Source: Hirudo medicinalis
Taxonomy: Eukaryota > Annelida > Clitellata > Hirudinida > Hirudinidae
Assembly: GCA_011800805.1 (NCBI GenBank)
Contig: MPNW01000732.1
Location: 1 to 26,823, forward strand
Direction: 5' to 3'
Length of the DNA: 26,823 nt
Shown: positions 10,824 through 20,531 of the stretch, one piece after another
How the letters are laid out: every line of letters starts with the position of its first letter
Position numbering within the stretch: position 1 is the first letter of the stretch
The notes under the pieces: model-generated
What the model was told of the DNA's origin: nothing
The model's database searches: none
What the model saw: the letters and a program-made list of their open reading frames with translations, nothing else
Program-made: the position numbers and the translations under genes

Positions 10824-11131
10824 AACTCTTCCAACTAAATGATTTCAATCTTCCAGCAAAGGCATGAAATTCTACCATGCCCTTAATTGCTGATGTGAAG
10901 CCTTTGTGAAAGACTGGGAGTTTAGAACAGATAAGTTGGAGATTTGTTGGTACCACAGAATTTCTTCATATTAAATTAAAATCATTCAACTGATGCCACC
11001 TACAGTTATCATGGACTAAGGAAATTGCATTCATATGTGTCACTTAGTGTATTTCAATTCATATCAACAGAAATGTGGATCCAGTCTCCACAAAATGCTC
11101 TCAACTCTGAATTTCTGTCAGTCCACTAGAT
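10824..11131. other. Intergenic stretch, nothing recognised
   Basis: No exon or repeat could be supported. The left part may be further LINE 5' sequence too diverged to read. Confidence 0.4.
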
Positions 11132-11215
11132 CAGGGGTCACCAAACTTTTCGCAGTGGGCCGGATAACTGAAAGAATGACGAGCGCGGGCCATAAAATCA
11201 TTGTGTTCAATACTC
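11132..11215. mobile_element. Terminus of a hAT (Charlie-like) DNA element
   Basis: The stretch starts CAGGGGTCACCAAACTTTTC and continues GCAGTGGGCCGGATA, with a later GCGGGCCATAAAA. This closely follows the consensus end of hAT-Charlie-type elements (CAGGGGTC.NCAAACTTTTT..GGGCC). Only one end is seen; the partner end, expected as GACCCCTG on this strand, was not found, and an assembly gap lies 370 bp further on. The right limit is approximate. Confidence 0.6.
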
Positions 11216-11456
11216 GCGAGCTAGAAAAAAACCAAAAAAAAAAAGATACCAATATACATAAACAACTATTTAACACTCTGCATATTAAATAGGTGTAACA
11301 TCGTTATCAGGATTGTCAACTTTTAATAAAAATGACGGCGTTAACTTTTGTTGAGGCTGCTTGAAATAATTGAATGAAAAAGTGGAATGTTAGAAATGAT
11401 GGTGGTCATTTCAAGTGTTGATCAGAAAAGGTAATGACTATTAATTGGAGCAGATT

Positions 11457-11480
11457 TCGACTTTCGATATCTTGATATAA

Positions 11481-11517
<37 letters not shown>

Positions 11518-11944
11518 GTTGTTGTTTGTTATTGTTATTGTTGTTGTTGTTAATGTTATGGTTGTTCTTTACCATTAAATTACAATCNNNNNNNNNNNNN
11601 NNNNNNNNNNNNNNNNNNNNNNNNNNNNNNNNNNNNNNNNNNNNNNNNNNNNNNNNNNNNNNNNNNNNNNNNNNNNNNNNNNNNNNNNNNNNNNNNNNNN
11701 NNNNNNNNNNNNNNNNNNNNNNNNNNNNNNNNNNNNNNNNNNNNNNNNNNNNNNNNNNNNNNNNNNNNNNNNNNNNNNNNNNNNNNNNNNNNNNNNNNNN
11801 NNNNNNNNNNNNNNNNNNNNNNNTCGACTTTCGATATCTTGATAAGAATATATTATTATTATTATTATTATTGTTGTTGTTGTTGTTATTGTTATTGTTG
11901 TTGTTGTTAATGTTATGGTTGTTCTTTACCATTAAATTACAATC
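11457..11944. other. Assembly gap (N at 11588-11823) flanked by duplicated sequence
   Basis: The sequence left of the gap (11457-11587) and right of it (11824-11944) is the same block. Both start TCGACTTTCGATATCTTGAT, run through (ATT)n and (GTT)n tracts of slightly different length, and end GTTCTTTACCATTAAATTAC AATC. The N run is 236 bases. The likeliest reading is two contig ends that overlap on a microsatellite and were not merged, so the gap may hold no missing DNA. A true local duplication cannot be excluded. Confidence 0.85.
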
Positions 11945-12117
11945 ATCTGCATTTAGATATTTCAATAATCATTACAGACAATGGAGTAGAAACGCAGTAG
12001 AAACTTGCAGTAAAACCGTACGTACGACGATTGGCACAAAGAGAAAGATTGAATCGAAATATTCCAATTAAAAACTATTGCAACCAATTAAAAGCTACTT
12101 CATCGTCACGTGAGATT

Positions 12118-12200
12118 ATTTTATTTTTTTTATTTATTTTATTCACACGAGGTCAAAGGGCTTTCAGCCGCTTACACGACCAAGGAAAATGTAAAGATTA
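12118..12200 (-). mobile_element. Probable 3' tail of a retroposon
   Basis: On the minus strand the sequence reads CGGCTGAAAGCCCTTTGACC, then GTGTGAATAAAATAAATAAA and an A/T-rich run. A structured end followed by AATAAA-like repeats is typical of LINE 3' tails. The body upstream on that strand (12200-12420) has no readable frame. Family unknown. Confidence 0.35.
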
Positions 12201-12459
12201 GCACAGGTCCTTAAACGTTGTTCCGATCTGAACAGACTTGAGGCAGAACCGCTGAGTGATAGATAAGCCATTCATTGAGCACAACATGCGCCCAACTACT
12301 AAGCCATGAACTATTATAAGATTTCAACTGAAGATTTCACTTGTTGGCTCGGGACCTTGGAAGAGTTGAGATCTTCTCTATCGGTGAATGTTTGTTTGGT
12401 CACGTTGCTCGAATATCAAACCATGACTAGATGAACACTCGTCTCTGGGGAGATGACTT

Positions 12460-12605
12460 CATCCATTCACTCACTCATTAATTAATCCATCAATTCATTC
12501 ACTAATATAATCATCCACTTATTTACCCAGCCCATTAGGTTACTCATTTACTCATTGATTTCTCATTCATCCATCATGCATTGTTTGTTCACTCATTCAA
12601 TCATC
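12460..12605. repeat. Degenerate CATT/ACTC tetranucleotide tract
   Basis: Imperfect runs of CATTCACTCACTCATTAATT type over about 145 bp, with no coding sense. The rest of 12200-12919 shows nothing I can assign. Confidence 0.6.
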
Positions 12606-14520
12606 CTGTCAGAAGATTGCATTACTTTTGTATTTTCAAGCCGAATAAATGAGCAGACGTTGTTGGAGTTGTTTGACGTTGTTTCAATGGAATCCTTGTC
12701 TGATTGAAATCACTTCAATGGAGGATCGTGGATGACCTCTTTGATGCTGAAATATAGACGATTATATAAACTCTCTTATAAAAGAGAAGGTGGGTCATAT
12801 GTCCATTGACACAATTAAACAAAAATATTATTATTTTATTGCTATTAGTCAACCTTATTTCATATATATCCTCACATAACTCCGTGCATCAGTAAATAAT
12901 TGAAGACGAAACATTTCAGAGGTCAATGCATCCCTGGCCATGCAAGGTTTAACAGAGCCCAAGGTCAGGAAGGTCACCTCTAAACTCACCCTCAATCCCG
13001 AGGAATCACTCATTCCCGTCGAATCACTTAATGCTATTGTTGATGTAGGTTGTGATAATGATTGTGATGATAACTCAGATAACCAATGGTGAGAATGGTT
13101 TAGTGATGCATGTGTTGGTTATGATGGTGGTGGCATTTGGAAATGATTTTTAATGTGTAGCAAGGTGTCAGTGATGCTATTATTGTAACATTGGTGTTGG
13201 GCTCCTATGTAAGGATGGTGACATTAAGTTCTGATTTGTGGGAGTTTGTTCTGGAGATGAAATATCACTGGGAAAAAAATTGTGAAATTAAAGGGTAATT
13301 TTCATTGTTTTACCATACTGAAGAAGAGACTTTTAGAGAGGTTTAACTTTGAAAAATTAACATAAAACAGGAGGATTTTTATCACCTGTATGACTACTTT
13401 AATTTCTATTCCTACCTGGTTTTCTAAATCCAATCATTAATTAATTGATCAATGAAATACCTTATTTATATATTTTTTGAAGTTTGGAACCTGTTGAGCC
13501 AAACTTGGATTATCCTGAGCTGCTGAAGAAGCTAAAAGTAAAACTTCATATGCATTTATTATTATAATATCACCATAATGGTGCCATTGGCATTCACTCT
13601 TGTTGATCATTACCACAATTACTTTTACAATTCATTTAGATCACCATAAAAATAATGCAACCATCATTGTTTCTGTAGGTACTGAATAGTTGCATTGAGA
13701 CCAATAAAGCCAGGAATGCATCATCACCAATTACTGTCACTTCCAATGAGTCACTTGTCATTAGCTTCATATTAATCAACAGATGATTGTGATAATGATG
13801 TTGTAATTAAAATTAAACCATTGAATTTATTTGAAATACTGATCGTGATGGATTTGCATGTAGCAGCTCCAGATAATAATAATAATAATAATAATAGTTA
13901 ATTTATAATTTAGATCTATTCTGATCTGCATTGAAGTTGTTGTAGTTGCCTCCTTTTGTATTCTTACTCTGCTTATTTATTTTATGCCGAACAACACAAT
14001 CTGATAAGATTTTATTGTATCGCATTATTGATTATTATCACAATAATGAGCTAATCAACAGAGCTCTGACTCGACCACAGTGACAGCACGTACACTTGCA
14101 TTGCAAACAAATAGACTGGAACATAAATAATTCTTTTTATGAATTTTATAGCATATTAATTTGTGAATTACCTTAATTTATTTGAGTGTCAATATGATAA
14201 TTTTTACATTCTTAGCCAATGTGAAGAGCAACACTGAGGTTTATAGTGAGGACTTGATAGACATTTCTGAATTGCCTTTAAATGAGACAAATATTGGTCA
14301 ATCAGAATCCAGGTAAAAATTAAGTTTACAAATAAGTTCATTTTAACTTTTCTTTTAAAAAATTATCTGAAATATTTACTTATTAAGACTTTTCTTAAAA
14401 TATGGTTGCTTAGTGATGTAAAATGAAATGCATGGTAAAGCATTATCTTTATAAGTATTACAAAGAATCTAAGTTGAATCTGCCCAGCATCAACAAAGTA
14501 GAAAGTATTTGTTTTTTTAG

Positions 14521-15362
14521 GGTTTCTGAGTTTTTATTGATTCAAACAAACAAGCTGTTACATACAAAGCAAAAGCATTAAAACATACTCAAATAAACTT
14601 ATAAGGGCCATCCTTAAAGAAGCGCATACTTCTGCTGTCAGACTGACCCAATAAATCATTAAATACAGGAAGTAATTTACGAAATCATAAACTATACGAT
14701 TCCACGCAATAAATATTGTTTATACGGCTTTTTAAACAATAAATAAAGCTGATTAAAAGGACATTATTAAATTGAATTAGATCTTTGATAGATGAAGATA
14801 TAGAGGAGTAAAGTCTAGGACCATAACATTGAATCGAGAATAATTTTAGAGTGGACTTAGAAAAAGAAGGACTATATTCATGTGCATTACGTAAGAAATG
14901 AGAAGGATTGTTGTAGTTATTGCTTGATATAAAAAAGCCAGAGAATATTTTGGGGAGAGAATTGAAATCATATGAAAACATGAAAAGAGCGGTTTGTAAA
15001 TTACGAATTTGTAATCTATTTAATAGACTATTGTTAGTGAATGCAGAGACAATTGATGACAAAGGTGCTAACAAGAAAATTATTCTTATAATCTGCTTTT
15101 GCAAAACATTCAATTGATGTAAATGTGTGTTATAAGTAGAAGCCCATATGATATTGCAATAAGTTATATAAGGAGAGGCAAGAGAAAAATATAATAAAAG
15201 AGCTACTTTTGTATTAACAAATGGCCAAATTCTGGAAATTATACCTATATTCCTAGAAACATGATTTTGAACAAAGTTGAGGCAATGTTTTACAGGGATT
15301 AATTTCAAGAAAGAATTAGAACACTGTAATGCAAGCAACTGTTGTGGCAAATTTCTGGGCAT
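14521..15362 (-). mobile_element. 5'-truncated LINE: C-terminal part of reverse transcriptase ORF
   Basis: A 225-residue open frame on the minus strand (14685-15362) carries the tail of a Jockey/CR1-type ORF2. It has FVQNHVSRNIGIISRIWPFV, then LLYFSLASPYITYCNIIWAS and LNVLQKQIIRII, the usual post-RT 'LYYSLIYPYLTYCN.VWG' and 'LQKRAIRII' blocks. The 3' end on that strand lies near 14521 with an AATAAA-rich tail. The frame is still open, so this insertion is fairly young. It sits in the RAB3GAP1-like intron 14313-15608. Confidence 0.85.
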
Positions 15363-15858
15363 TCCCTTAAATAAGCACGAGCATGAATAGTAATCAGCTC
15401 TGGCTTTAAACAGTTTCAGAGTTTTGATTTACACAATGGTCACATGATTGTGCTTTAATGCAAAAATTTTGTTTTAATTATTGTCTTAATCATCACTTGA
15501 ACATGAATCAATATCTTGTGCTAATGCTTGTTGATAAGGAATTACTTCAACTGCCTAGATCTACAAAATACCCTGTTAATTAATGAGTAACTCTTTAAAA
15601 TGTTCCAGAATTGGGACCCTCCTGGGTGCTCAAATGCTGTTAGACCACATGTAGTCCGATAAGAAGGCCTTCGAAGCCGTCAACCCGGGATGCATGATCG
15701 GGGACTTTGTGAGGTGGTGCTCGTTTAAGGAATGGATGCAGGAGATGGTCACGGACGAAGGAGGAGATACCTCCAATGAGGTGGGTCATTAATGTATACA
15801 CAATTCTAAACAAGTTCATTTGTCATCAGTATCCTTCCATATACATTACAATATATTA

Positions 15859-16974
15859 GAGTGGTCCAAAAAACCTTTTGTTGAATTCAATGTTGCATAG
15901 GTTTTAATTTTTTAGTTTTTATAGAAAGCAAAATTTATGCAAATTTCAAGGTGTTTGGAATGACATTAAGAGGCTGCTCAATCAGCATGTGAATTTGCCA
16001 CATTAAAGCATGTATAAAGGAACACTTTAGGCAATTGTGACCACAATTCATTATCTGCATTTATAATTACTAACTAACTAATAATGTAAGATATGTTAAA
16101 TCCATGCAAAATAAAATTTGTAAGAAACAGGTTCATATACTGTTACCAGTGTCCTTTTGCAATCATCTGGGACTTGTTTTCAATTGTTCTCAACAGCCTG
16201 AATGTGCTTCTGCATTTCAGACTTGATCTTGTATTGGATTGATTATCAGTTTGCATAAAAGCAACTGAATGCTCTTTCCAGATACAGACTGTTGACAATA
16301 TATTGAATCCAAGCAAGGCAGCTGATGATGTAATAAATTTAAGGAGTTGTTTCATCTCCAGACTTCAACTTAAGTTTTTATCCTTCTGACACTCCAATCA
16401 TGACCAGAGAATTATAGCTTTAACAACTATATTCTTTTCATCATAAACCTCCTTTGAAAAAAAGACCTGAGTGTTGATCTCAGAAGCCTGCTTTTTCAGA
16501 GCAGCATTCAATTATTTACTGAAGCATCACTTGCTGTAGAACAATCCGGTGCGTAGACATGGGTTACAAAATTAAAACGAGCTTTACCATTTTTTGCAGC
16601 CAGTTTTAATTAATGTCTGAAGAGGTAAATCTTGTAGCAGTTTAGCCATCCACCTGGTAATGTCATAAGATCTAAGTAGGCAGAAGTGTTAATGCTTAAG
16701 CCTATGAATTGGCCGCGTAGATGGAAAGCCTAAAATTAAAAGGCACCATTAAATTGAAGAAGGCATGGACTGGCATTCTGATACCAAGACTGCTTAAAAG
16801 ACTGGAAGAACTGCAATTCATTGGTTGTCAACATTGCAGTAGCAGTGATGAATGATGACAAAGAGAGTCCACTTCAACAAATTATTGAGCATTCTCCAAA
16901 TATTATCCAAAACAACTAAACAAAATTAAAACCTGTGCAGCATTGGATTCAACAAATTTTTTTTTACACCACTC
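15859..16974. mobile_element. ~1.1-kb element with 55-65-bp terminal inverted repeats
   Basis: The left end GAGTGGTCCAAAAAACCTTT, followed by TGTTGAATTCAATGTTGCAT and AGGTTTTAATTTT, returns inverted at the right end. Read from 16974 on the minus strand it is GAGTGGTGTAAAAAAAAATT, TGTTGAATCCAATGCTGCAC and AGGTTTTAATTTT. About 54 bp align without gaps at roughly 85% identity, and similarity fades over a further 10 bp. The inside has no intact transposase; a 70-residue minus-strand frame (16143-16355) is not recognisable to me. No clean target duplication is seen. It fills most of the RAB3GAP1-like intron 15781-17023 and is probably a non-autonomous or decayed DNA transposon. Confidence 0.75.
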
Positions 16975-18817
16975 CAATGATCATTCTGTACGTTATTGAT
17001 ACATTGACTGACATCATCACCAGGGCCACCTGAACCAAAGGATAAAGATATCAGACAATGTATGGCTAGTATTTCAGAAAAGTGCTCAGAGACAAAAGGG
17101 GGTTCCTGATGATGGTGATGCCAAAGAGGTGAGGATGATGATGTTATTTAAATCATTTGATATGACAATGATGATGATAATCCACACGGGTTCTTGTGAT
17201 TGCACTGCTTGCATCTTATTAAAAAGGCTGACAATGCATTGGCACTGAACAACGTTGCATCGTCATGATGATTGATGAATTTCTTGAGCATTGACTTATG
17301 TTCATTATTTCACAAAAGCAGCTGGATATATTTATTTGTAATTTAATAATGAAGATGATAATCAATTGCATAACTGCAGGTTCTCCACTGACTAGCTTTG
17401 GTGAAGCCCTCTGATTTGGTGTTCAGACTAATGCCAATATTGATCCACTCAGTTGCCACCACACTTTTGAAGCACCGTATGTTTATCAAGCTGTTGTCAA
17501 TGTTGATGATATTTTAACTACAAAGTTGACTATTGCTGCATTGGTTGGCCAGGAATCTGTTGTTGCTATAATGAGCTTTTAGTGACAAAATGTTTATTTA
17601 ACTTATTAATGTTGTTCATGTAACAACAATGATCCAATGTCTGAGACAGCAACTAAGTAATATTAATGATAGTTTTTTAATCCATCAGCTGAGTGCCAGC
17701 TAACCTTCCTTAAATATCATCTTGATCAAGTCAAAATCAAACTGGAGAAAGCATCTTCACATTGGAGCAATGGAGCACCTCATTGTGCTTCCTCTGATGA
17801 ACTCAAGAAAGTTGAGGTAAACAATGCTTGAGTGGATTTTCTGGTAGTTTTACTGAGTGGAGAAGGGGAATCATGTCCAAATTAGTGTCCTAGTTATGTT
17901 GCTTTAATAATAATAGGAATGAGAACAACTTTTTATTTCTCTTTGTCATGTTATTAACAGGACCTCGTTCATCATCTGACATTCATTGAGCAGAAAATGG
18001 CGACGGCTCAATACCTATTGAAGAAGTTGAGACATGTTGACCCCTTTTGTATGGTTGATGACCTCACACTTCAGAAATTTGTCTCCAACCTTATGGAATT
18101 CAAGGAAGTTCCAATTCAGACCTCAAATGGTGAACTTCCTTCACAGACAGACCTTGGCAGACTTTTTCAAAAGTTCTTCTTCAACGACCACAAGGTGATA
18201 TTGAGATGGTGTACAAAATATGTGCAATGGACGTGGTACTTTTCCAATAAGATGCTATTAATGCCAAACATTTTATTTGTTTGGCATTACAAGTGCTTGA
18301 AACTTAAGATAGCTCAGACGGATTTGTTCCCAATGCAGTAGAAATGGCAACAGTCTTATTGTGTTAAAACCCAGCTTGCATCGACACAAGGGCCCGTGAG
18401 AATATATATGTATATCAAAAGTGTCTCTGATGAAGGACATGTAAATTTACATTTGTCCTTCCAAGATTCATGCTCATTGTGCTCATCTTTCAAAAAATTT
18501 AGTATTCAATCCATTAGTTTTAATTGGGAATGAATTTGAACTTTGTGTTACATGATTAACCATTTCTCAAATATAAACTGCTACTTACTGTTTTTTTATG
18601 CTCACAGGAAATGAACCCTGACAGTAAAGCTGCTCAGGTGGTTGAATCACCTGTGGCAAATTGTACAAAAAAGGTGTACATCTTTACACTCGATTATTCT
18701 GGGCCAGCAACCTCAAGATCCTGCCCTCAACGATTTCACTGCACTAATTCTATAGATGGTTACAGAATGGCTTGTGCATTCACCTCTGACCTATTTCTGG
18801 ATAATAATGTACCTTAA

Positions 18818-19014
18818 TGAACCTGATTCACTCAATGTGCATATATTTATAACGTCATTTTCAGTAAATGAAATCTCTCACTCTTCTGCTTTTTATTGAA
18901 ATTCTTGATGAAATGATGCTGAAGATTCTGAGGTTGATCTTTGTTTTGATGCAGACAAATATGATGGTGCATTTGGGAAAATACTTGGCACTGCATTGTC
19001 TCGAAATTTTGTTT
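18818..19014 (+). other. 3' flank of the RAB3GAP1-like gene
   Basis: Presumed 3' UTR and flank after the TAA. No canonical AATAAA was found before the LINE remnant begins, which is in keeping with a damaged gene but proves nothing. Confidence 0.4.
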
Positions 19015-19800
19015 TATTTATTTAAAGCTTATATTTAAAGTGTCGAAAGCATCCATGACAGGATTTAAAACCAAATGTTAATGACTGGGAAGGTTAAATA
19101 GATGAGTTTTAAGGTTATTTTTTAAAATGTCAATGTCGCAGACGATCTGGCATGATCATTCCACGTCCCCGGTCCATATGGATGGAAGGATCTGTCTCCG
19201 TAGTGCACGCGGCGGGTCCTTAGGATGATAAACTTAATAGTGTCAGACGAGCGGAGCGAAACCCTCCCTTGTCGAGAGGCCGTTCTAGTGAGGAGTTCAT
19301 GTAGGTTTTGGGGAGACCGATGAGTGTGAGCTTTGTAGACCATGAGCTATCTTGTAAGGTATTCGTTTTGTGATGGGGACCCAATGGAGATCATCCAGTA
19401 ATGGTGACAAATGATCAGTGAGCCTGGCGTTAAAGATGAGCCTAGCTGCTGTATTCATGACCACCTGATGTTTATGTAAGGTCCATTTGCTGGAGCCACG
19501 CAGGACTGAATTACAGTAGTTCAGTTTTGTCAAGACAAGCTGGATCACCAGGGCTGTAAGGACCTCCCGAGGCGCAGAATGTCGTGCCTCCCTTAGAACA
19601 CGGAGGGTAGAGAAACAAGCTGCAGCAGTCTTTCCAGCACGATCTTACATTGACAATGATGTCAAGGTAAATACCGAGGTTTCTCACCACCGCCGATGGG
19701 GTGATAGTGACTCCCGACAGTTGAACTGGTGGAGTGGGCATGCTTCGTGAAGCAGGATGAAAGCAGATGACCTCCGTTCCGTTGCCTCCATTCAATCATA
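19015..19800 (-). mobile_element. CR1/L2-like LINE remnant, 3' part of ORF2
   Basis: On the minus strand: VQLSGVTITPSAVVRNLGIY (19511-19795), VLTKLNYCNSVLRGSSKWTL with RLIFNARLTDHLSPLLDDLH and WVPITKRIPYKIAHGL (19297-19548), and VSLRSSDTIKFIILRTRRVH with YGDRSFHPYGPGTWN (19122-19343). These match the classical post-RT segment of CR1/L2 elements ('SRLDYCNSLL.G', 'HW.PV..RI.YK', 'YGDRAFS.AAP.LWN'). The pieces are in different frames, so it is frameshifted and dead. An A-rich tail (19015-19030 on the + strand as TTTATTTATTT) marks the 3' end. Confidence 0.88.
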
Positions 19801-20531
19801 AAAATGCTGCTAATGTTTCTTGGCACACGGTCGTGATACGAGTTTTGTTGTGAGTTTTTGGGGGGAATTATTAACCAAAAATGAGTTACTTGATTATTTA
19901 ATTGTGCCACTCGGATGTCGTAGTGTGGCAACCAGCATGGATTTAATGTTCTCCGACATTTCTGCCAATGAAGCAAATATGAAAGTGCTACTGGCGCACA
20001 ACAATGGCGACGTCAATATGCACTCTGACAATCTCACCTATGACGATATAATCGATATGAATTGATTTTCGGTGATGACATCCCTGTGATAAACCGGAAT
20101 TGCAATCAGGAATTAAATTCACGCAGTTGCAATTAATTGCCTGTATGCTTAAAAGTTGAACTTTGGAACAGATTTTATTTTAAAAAGATTTTAAGAAAAT
20201 GATATCAGACTTTAGTTGAATCATGCACTTCTGAAAACATTTGATTTAAGCAACTTGTTTGTTTCTCTATGATTAGTTTGTTCTATGTATTGTTCTAAAA
20301 ATTGATTGAAACCTTTTATTACGAGCATAATTGATGCTAGCCATGATGCTTCGTGTCACGAAGTCAAAAAATCCATTCCTAGCAACCGAGTAAATAATGA
20401 GCATGCGATTTAAAGCAGCGACATTTGAGCTGCTCCTTTCATTGTCAACTAGTTAACTCTCGCTAACTTCAAAGGGCAGCTTAAGAACTTTAACAAATCT
20501 GGTGGTCGAACTTGAAGTCATCGCAGAAGTC
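19801..20531. other. Region upstream of the DEG/ENaC gene
   Basis: No gene is supported. A + strand frame 19820-20065 and overlapping minus frames abut the LINE and may be more of it. A perfect odd palindrome CTTCGTGTCACGAAG lies at 20349-20363. An ATTTAAAG box at about 20408 could serve as a TATA-like element for the channel gene, but this is only a guess. Confidence 0.3.

Larger units (their letters stand above)
12920..18817 (+). pseudogene. RAB3GAP1: RAB3GAP1-like (Rab3 GTPase-activating protein catalytic subunit), C-terminal part with two in-frame stops
   Basis: Exons: 12920-13044 (or 13048), about 13213-13294, 13483-13537, from 13679 (donor unclear), 14216-14312, 15609-15780, 17024-17128, 17380-17476, 17689-17816, 17961-18194, 18608-18817 (TAA). 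They read in the order of human RAB3GAP1: GLTEP..IPVESLNAIV; LWEFVLEMKYHWEKNC; VLNSCIETNKAR; SEDLIDISE; SDKKAFEAVNPGC and FVRWCSFKEWMQE (human SDMESFKAANPGC, FVRWYSPRDYIEE); VLH*LALVKPSDL (human VLHYLAIQKPADL); LQKFVSNLMEFKEVPI; CPQRFHCTNSIDGYRMACAF. The protein is the catalytic subunit of a Rab3 GAP / Rab18 GEF acting in vesicle traffic. TAG (15652-15654) and TGA (17389-17391) interrupt conserved blocks in the only frame that fits both neighbours. The N-terminal half, the WSDSEEEFFECL block and the catalytic-loop exons are not seen. Most splice sites and phases survive, so decay is recent, or the stops are sequence errors. Confidence 0.8.

Noticed and set aside
11513..12071. Long open frames across the N run
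   Set aside because: They exist only because N and trinucleotide repeats contain no stops.
15645..15660. Alternative acceptor at 15652-15654 (the TAG itself) to avoid the stop
   Set aside because: The exon would then need phase 0 input, while the upstream donor at 14312 is phase 2, and the residues before the stop also match RAB3GAP1.
19820..20065. 81-codon + strand frame
   Set aside because: It overlaps or abuts LINE-derived sequence, has no recognisable domain and no splice context.
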